Assembly: GCA_964598565.1 (NCBI GenBank)
Contig: CAZRCG010000016.1
Location: 1-9,768 of the forward strand
Origin: CAZRCG01 sp964598565
GTDB taxonomy: Bacteria; Bdellovibrionota; UBA2394
Direction of reading: 5' to 3'
Length of the DNA: 9,768 nt
The position numbers and the translations under genes are program-made. The notes under the pieces are model-generated. The model was not told the DNA's origin and made no database searches. It saw only the letters and a program-made list of their open reading frames with translations. The number at the start of each line of letters is the position of its first letter. The stretch's first letter is position 1. Positions 6,257-9,768 of this stretch are shown here, one piece after another.

Positions 6257-7885
6257 TCACTTAGAATTTTCTTCCATTTGTGGTGCATCAATAATCGCGA
6301 GTCCTCTATATGAATCCTCCAACAAAAGACGTTTCATATTTGCTTTTGCAATTGCATGCGCAAAGAGGGCCGACAACCTCATCGACTCGTATTTGATCTT
6401 ATGATCGAGGGAGGCCAAAGCGACAGGGATTGTGCCTGGATCGGCCCAAGATATTTCTCCTAATTCCATTGGGCGTTTTACAAGTTGATTGAATCTTTGA
6501 TCTGATTCTCGAACTGCAGTTTCAGACGATGTATACAGATCAAAGGATTCGCTGAGATCTGCCACAATTTCAATGGTCTTTTGCTCCACCCTTGTGGCGA
6601 TTTCTTCTCGTTGAATTTTCAGGTTGCCCCTTTGTGATCGTCCGATGCGGATCGAAGAAGCACGCCCAAAACCAAAATTGCTTGAGGAAGCTGGATCCAA
6701 AAATCCATACTCTCGCTCTTTCATGTCACTCTTTGAGGCTCGATAGAGAAACGTCGAGCTACCAACCTCAAGCGATCGATTCTTTGCCAATCTTGAAATT
6801 TCAATTGGATCCAATTCCAATTTAGAGGGCAGATCAGGTTCGATATCTTTTAGTTTTAGACTTCCAGATGCGGGTGAAAAGCCTACAGCAAAGGCAAGAG
6901 CCGCAAGTTCCTTTTCAATGAGGGTTTGAATTTGTCTGCGATCTTGTTGATAAGCTCGAAGTTTTAAAGAGAAATCAAGACGGGTGCCGGGCCTGACAAA
7001 ACTCAGTTCCTCTAATTTTTTTGCCTGCCTCTCAATTCCTTCGAGGGCCTGAACCTGCAGATCAAAGAATTTAAGAAGCTGAATGTCACGAGCGACAGCA
7101 TAAGTTAAGGTTTCGACAGCATTCATTTCATTGGCTATGAGCCCAGCGAAGGATAAAAGTTCCGCTTGGTAAAGTTCGAGAGATTTACTCCAATTCAACC
7201 AATGAGTCGGAAAAACAAACGGCAAAAGTTCGCCAACAGCCCCGATCAATCCTATTGGACCCTCCGTAGCAACTGAGATGAGATCTCTCATATTAAAATG
7301 AGGAAGAAGATTGCCACGCGCTTCCAAAATAGATTCTTTTGCTTGATAGACTTTTTCAGCTTCGCTCAGGCTTGCAAAGCTCTTCAATCGAGTCATGGCC
7401 ACCAGCTCCCCCAGAGTTTTTGGAGCAGGATCGACCTCCCTGAGCAAGCCTTGCTCATACGGCTTCAAGTCCAAACTGAAGGAAATCCCATCAGCCCTAT
7501 AGTCTGCAGTCAAAGTTTCCTTGCTCCAGCAGAATTTTACAGCCTGATCCGAACTTGAAGCGCAAGAGCCAGAAATTTTCATTTCCTTTGTCTCACCTGG
7601 AGGCTGAAGCATATCTAAGAAGAGAGTCTTATCGTCCTTATTTTTGAAACGAATAGCAAAAAGGAGAGGGGTACTATCCGGAGATGATTCAAAGACTTGA
7701 AAAATCATTCGATAGAATGCCTCACCCTTTCTCAGTCCAAAGTTCACAACAGAAACCTGTGAGTCGCTCTGGCCTTCCTTTTTATTCCCCGACCAGTAAG
7801 CGGGAAGATTTAGAAATTCGTCCTTAAGACAGCCTGTTAAAAACAGAGGAAGAATTAAAATGATAAGCCAAGACTGTAATTTCAT
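6257..7885 (-). CDS. Divergent TolC-like outer-membrane lipoprotein with extra N-terminal domain
   Basis: The 542-residue product has a lipoprotein signal (hydrophobic 5-17, lipobox L16-T-G-C19), so it should be lipidated. Leu-Lys follows the Cys, with no inner-membrane-retention Asp. Residues about 40-145 form a beta-rich, non-OEP region with two cysteines (C108, C119). From about 155 the protein becomes long helices resembling an outer-membrane efflux protein, including AKESILEARGNLLPHF (182-197) and a second half from about 358 with FGFGRASSIRIGRSQRGNLKI at 404-423. It is longer than usual OEP proteins (about 420-480). ATG follows AAAGGA with about 6 nt spacing, and two TGA codons (6259-6254) end it in tandem. 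It lies 44 nt after the duplicated-domain lipoprotein gene. It may be a second channel or a structural partner for the pump. OEP membership is likely but divergent. Confidence 0.65.
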   Translation of the reverse strand: MKLQSWLIILILPLFLTGCLKDEFLNLPAYWSGNKKEGQSDSQVSVVNFGLRKGEAFYRMIFQVFESSPDSTPLLFAIRFKNKDDKTLFLDMLQPPGETKEMKISGSCASSSDQAVKFCWSKETLTADYRADGISFSLDLKPYEQGLLREVDPAPKTLGELVAMTRLKSFASLSEAEKVYQAKESILEARGNLLPHFNMRDLISVATEGPIGLIGAVGELLPFVFPTHWLNWSKSLELYQAELLSFAGLIANEMNAVETLTYAVARDIQLLKFFDLQVQALEGIERQAKKLEELSFVRPGTRLDFSLKLRAYQQDRRQIQTLIEKELAALAFAVGFSPASGSLKLKDIEPDLPSKLELDPIEISRLAKNRSLEVGSSTFLYRASKSDMKEREYGFLDPASSSNFGFGRASSIRIGRSQRGNLKIQREEIATRVEQKTIEIVADLSESFDLYTSSETAVRESDQRFNQLVKRPMELGEISWADPGTIPVALASLDHKIKYESMRLSALFAHAIAKANMKRLLLEDSYRGLAIIDAPQMEENSK

Positions 7886-7929
7886 ATCTGTTCCTTTCGG
7901 ACACCTGCTGATGCCACAACTTCAAAACT

Positions 7930-9174
7930 CTAACGAGTGAGCTGATAGTGGAGCGTCTCCCCAGTAAACTTCAGCCTTTCTTCAATGCGCAAAAATTCCG
8001 CTTTTTGCTGATCGCCTTTTGAGATTGCGGTCGCAATATCTGAGGACATCTCGCCTAAATCAATCGTCAACGAACGAGAACAATTCTCGGACGCCATTAG
8101 AAGCGCTCCGGTCTGAAGGTCCGGTTTAACGCTCTCGAAGAGGCAACCAATTGAAACCTCAGAATCCCAGATGCTAAGTTGAACATTCAGAGAAAGATTA
8201 TTGAGATCGTTCGTTACTTCTTCCAAAGTTCGTACTCGATCGGTCTTAAAGTAAGGAGAAGTCTTAGACATTGTCACTCTTGCATTTAAAATTTCTCCCC
8301 CCGAAGTTTTTTTAGGATACTTGCCGTTGAATATCCCACTGATTGCATCATAAAAACGATGACGTCGACTTAGATCTGCCTCCATGGCAACAACTCTTTT
8401 TCTTATATTTTCGTTTTCCACCTCGATCTGCTTTTCTGTTTCGATTTCTCTATCAGTTCGAAGGTCTGGATCTGAATTTACATCATTCTTCGAACGGACG
8501 ACTTGAAACTCAAGGAGTGCTCGACTATTTTTTGCCCGTTCTTCGATGACGAGCGATTGAACTTGCGTCACTGCCCCCAACAAAACACTACCCGCTAAAC
8601 GAGAGCTGTCTGTGGGTCCTTGAATATCTTCAGCCTCCTTAGAATCAGAAAGTCTAAACGAATAGAAAAAGGGAAAGCTAGAGCACGCCTCTGAGAATAA
8701 ATTCATGACCCCCGTTTCGAGGTCTGGTCGAATATTGGAATAGAGGCAGCCGACCTGCCCATTTTCGGTTTCAGAAACAACCTGAACATTTAAATAGAGA
8801 TTGGTAAGGTCAGATTGAACTTCTTCAATCGTTCGAACTCGATCCGGCTTATAAACTGACAGACTGGGTTTAATGACAATTTGAAGATCAGTCTTCTTAT
8901 CGTTCCAGAGGCGAGTCCCTCGGTATGTGCCGATGACGGCCTGGTAAAAAGCTTGTCGCTTTTGCAGATCTGCTTCCATTTCGCCCACACGACTTTCCCG
9001 ATTCGAAGTTTCAGCCTCGATGGCCTTCTTCGCAACTTCTTCCCCTTCAATTTGGGCCCGTTCTCGCAGGCGGTCATTGTCACTGCCACAGCCCCATAGG
9101 GCGACAGTCATAGTAATGGTGGCCAAGAATTGACAGGACAATTTTTTGTTCACCTGATATTTAAGGCTTGTCAT
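7930..9174 (-). CDS. Unrecognised lipoprotein with a tandemly duplicated two-cysteine domain
   Basis: I do not recognise this 414-residue protein. It has a basic N-terminus, a hydrophobic stretch (16-27) and a lipobox L26-W-G-C29. Two copies of one domain follow, about residues 57-227 and 255-414. Shared landmarks are MEADLxxRxxFYxA (66-79 and 264-277), TDRVRT/PDRVRT then EEV (110-119 and 311-320), L-N-V-Q (128-131 and 329-332), and GCL...xPDLxTG (142-155 and 343-356). A second Cys (C164 and C365), 21 residues after the first (C143 and C344), probably makes a disulfide in each copy. IEER follows near 210-213 and 397-400. Charged, probably coiled-coil helices precede each copy (about 33-75 and 229-275). 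ATG at 9174 follows AGGAGG with 4 nt spacing. Its position between a CxCxHxH protein and a TolC-like lipoprotein suggests an envelope role in metal efflux, but no function is assigned. Confidence 0.85.
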   Translation of the reverse strand: MTSLKYQVNKKLSCQFLATITMTVALWGCGSDNDRLRERAQIEGEEVAKKAIEAETSNRESRVGEMEADLQKRQAFYQAVIGTYRGTRLWNDKKTDLQIVIKPSLSVYKPDRVRTIEEVQSDLTNLYLNVQVVSETENGQVGCLYSNIRPDLETGVMNLFSEACSSFPFFYSFRLSDSKEAEDIQGPTDSSRLAGSVLLGAVTQVQSLVIEERAKNSRALLEFQVVRSKNDVNSDPDLRTDREIETEKQIEVENENIRKRVVAMEADLSRRHRFYDAISGIFNGKYPKKTSGGEILNARVTMSKTSPYFKTDRVRTLEEVTNDLNNLSLNVQLSIWDSEVSIGCLFESVKPDLQTGALLMASENCSRSLTIDLGEMSSDIATAISKGDQQKAEFLRIEERLKFTGETLHYQLTR

Positions 9175-9186
9175 ACATCCTCCTCA

Positions 9187-9204
9187 TCATCCACATGTGG
9201 ATAA
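9187..9204. promoter_or_regulatory. Near-perfect palindrome made of two head-to-head DnaA-box-like 9-mers
   Basis: TGTGGATAA at 9196-9204 is the complement of the DnaA-box consensus TTATCCACA. Abutting it, TCATCCACA at 9187-9195 is the same box with one mismatch. The core 9189-9202 is a perfect 14-bp palindrome. It sits 13 nt upstream of the ATG at 9174, next to its AGGAGG. A transcription-factor operator, an RNA hairpin near the start site, or chance are all possible readings. Confidence 0.35.
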
Positions 9205-9259
9205 GCTAAAACGATTCAAGTTGATCATTCTGACTTTGAAATCAAAATAGAATTTTAAG

Positions 9260-9589
9260 TTAGATGGAGCGTGGCGGCTGCCAGGGAAGATCGAAGCGTG
9301 TTTCCGGAAGGAAAGCTTGGAAACTTGGATTTAAAAAACTTTCTTCGAAATTAAAACGGACTGCTTGAAAGGTAGGCTCAACGACGAAAATATGGGCATG
9401 CAGGCATACACAATTCTCGGAAAGGTCAGCAGGCAATGATGCATCCGAAGTATTGTGATCATCTAAATTTATCTCTTCTAATGAGACTGCATCTTCCTGC
9501 GAAACAGCTATAGAAGTGCAACAAAAACCCGCCTCCAGTTGAGCAAAAGCTACTAAAGTTAATAATAAGGTTTTAATGGCACGTCTCAT
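9260..9589 (-). CDS. Small exported protein with a CxCxHxH motif
   Basis: This 109-residue predicted periplasmic protein is the first gene of the cluster. A signal peptide covers about 1-20 (MRR, then a hydrophobic stretch, cleavage near LEA-GF), followed at once by a Cys pair (C23, C24). The mature chain is acidic (about 32-58), then has C60-V-C62-L-H64-A-H66, a plausible metal-binding cluster. An aromatic-rich, Pro-rich C-terminus ends QPPRSI. The layout of signal peptide, Cys/His cluster, then a tail ending near PP-basic resembles small proteins often found at the start of heavy-metal RND operons and parallels the protein at 5872-6177. A sensing or metal-buffering role is inferred. The ribosome binding site before ATG 9589 is weak (GAAGAG very close). 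It lies 85 nt before the duplicated-domain lipoprotein gene. Confidence 0.68.
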   Translation of the reverse strand: MRRAIKTLLLTLVAFAQLEAGFCCTSIAVSQEDAVSLEEINLDDHNTSDASLPADLSENCVCLHAHIFVVEPTFQAVRFNFEESFLNPSFQAFLPETRFDLPWQPPRSI

Positions 9590-9610
9590 AACTCTTCAAA
9601 AGGTTAACAA

Positions 9611-9768
9611 ATGGGCCATTCGAGGAAAAGCCTTAATTTCGGGGAGATTCGTTTAAACGAATCATTTGAGGTTTCCGATCCATTTCCCTTGAAAAATAAC
9701 GTCACACTTCTCCCGCGCTTGGCCCCTGATTTGGGCCAGGAGGAAGCGGAATTCTACTGCGATAGTTT
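9611..9768 (+). CDS. Possible partial ORF running off the right edge
   Basis: ATG at 9611 follows AGG with 7 nt spacing, and an in-frame TAA (9605-9607) precedes it. The frame stays open for 52 codons to the window end, giving MGHSRKSLNFGEIRL near the start and RLAPDLGQEEAEFYCDS inside the 54-bp repeat. It is the only plus-strand candidate and diverges from the metal cluster. The 18-bp palindrome at 9646-9663 lies inside it, which weakens the coding case, and the left repeat copy is read in another frame. No family is recognised. It may be a real gene whose bulk lies outside, or an accidental open frame. Confidence 0.3.
   Translation, partial: MGHSRKSLNFGEIRLNESFEVSDPFPLKNNVTLLPRLAPDLGQEEAEFYCDS
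9646..9663. promoter_or_regulatory. 18-bp perfect palindrome, candidate operator of the metal cluster
   Basis: GATTCGTTTAAACGAATC is a perfect inverted repeat with no spacer, centred about 66 nt upstream of the first gene's ATG (9589). Its size and symmetry suit a dimeric repressor such as an ArsR- or TetR-type protein, and no regulator gene is in the window. There is no following T-run on either strand, so a terminator is unlikely. No clear -35/-10 pair was found next to it. Confidence 0.45.
9714..9767. repeat. Right copy of the 54-bp terminal inverted repeat
   Basis: This is the exact reverse complement of 1-54. The inner boundary is sharp: 9713 and inward shares nothing with 55 and inward. 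Only one base (9768) lies beyond it, so the outer limit is unknown. It carries the same TGGCCC/GGGCCA stem and GAATTC. Confidence 0.95.

Noticed and set aside
8790..9089. Minus-strand 99-codon frame within the duplicated-domain lipoprotein
   Set aside because: It is an alternate frame of a gene supported by an internal domain duplication, a lipobox and a good ribosome binding site.
9187..9204. Replication origin
   Set aside because: Only one exact and one near DnaA box, no AT-rich unwinding stretch with repeats, and no replication initiator gene in the window.

Overview
The window reads as a metal-efflux locus of a Gram-negative bacterium. It has an RND pump, outer-membrane factors, two predicted lipoproteins and several Sec signal peptides. 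Base composition looks mid-40s % GC by eye. The divergent, lipoprotein-rich accessory proteins remind me of Bdellovibrio-like or other deep-branching proteobacterial lineages, but nothing here fixes the taxon. Eight complete or nearly complete genes all lie on the minus strand, so the transcription order runs from high to low coordinates.

Layout in transcription order: (1) 9589-9260, a small exported protein with a CxCxHxH motif. (2) 9174-7930, an unrecognised lipoprotein made of two copies of one domain. (3) 7885-6257, a divergent TolC-like lipoprotein with an extra N-terminal domain. (4) 6177-5872, a second small exported Cys/His protein that starts at TTG. (5) About 5782-4496, a CzcC-type outer-membrane factor. 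(6) 4514-3894, a short CzcB-like adaptor with a His-rich N-terminus but apparently no lipoyl/hairpin core. (7) 3863-717, a full-length CzcA-type heavy-metal RND pump. (8) 706-173, a cation diffusion facilitator that has lost its C-terminus. Genes 5-8 are tightly packed (19-nt overlap, then 30-nt and 10-nt gaps) and are clearly one operon. Genes 1-4 are spaced by 44-89 nt and share the theme, so they may belong to the same transcript.

The likely combined role is export of divalent cations (Zn/Co/Ni/Cd type, from the DFG...D motif of the pump). CDF would move metal from cytoplasm to periplasm, CzcA/CzcB/CzcC from periplasm to outside, and the small Cys/His proteins and lipoproteins would sense, buffer or assemble in the periplasm. 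No regulator gene is present. An 18-bp perfect palindrome lies upstream of the first gene.

The two ends of the window are a perfect 54-bp inverted repeat (1-54 and 9714-9767). At the left, an open frame whose start resembles a transposase OrfA reads outward into the repeat. At the right, a different open frame reads outward into the other copy in another reading frame. This fits either a cassette bounded by repeated mobile DNA or a contig broken at repeats. The most unusual content is the minimal adaptor, the duplicated-domain lipoprotein, the second lipidated outer-membrane-factor-like protein, and the pair of CxC/His small proteins, all beside one RND pump. No rRNA, tRNA, CRISPR array, riboswitch or convincing intrinsic terminator was seen, and no gene-free stretch exceeds 300 bases.
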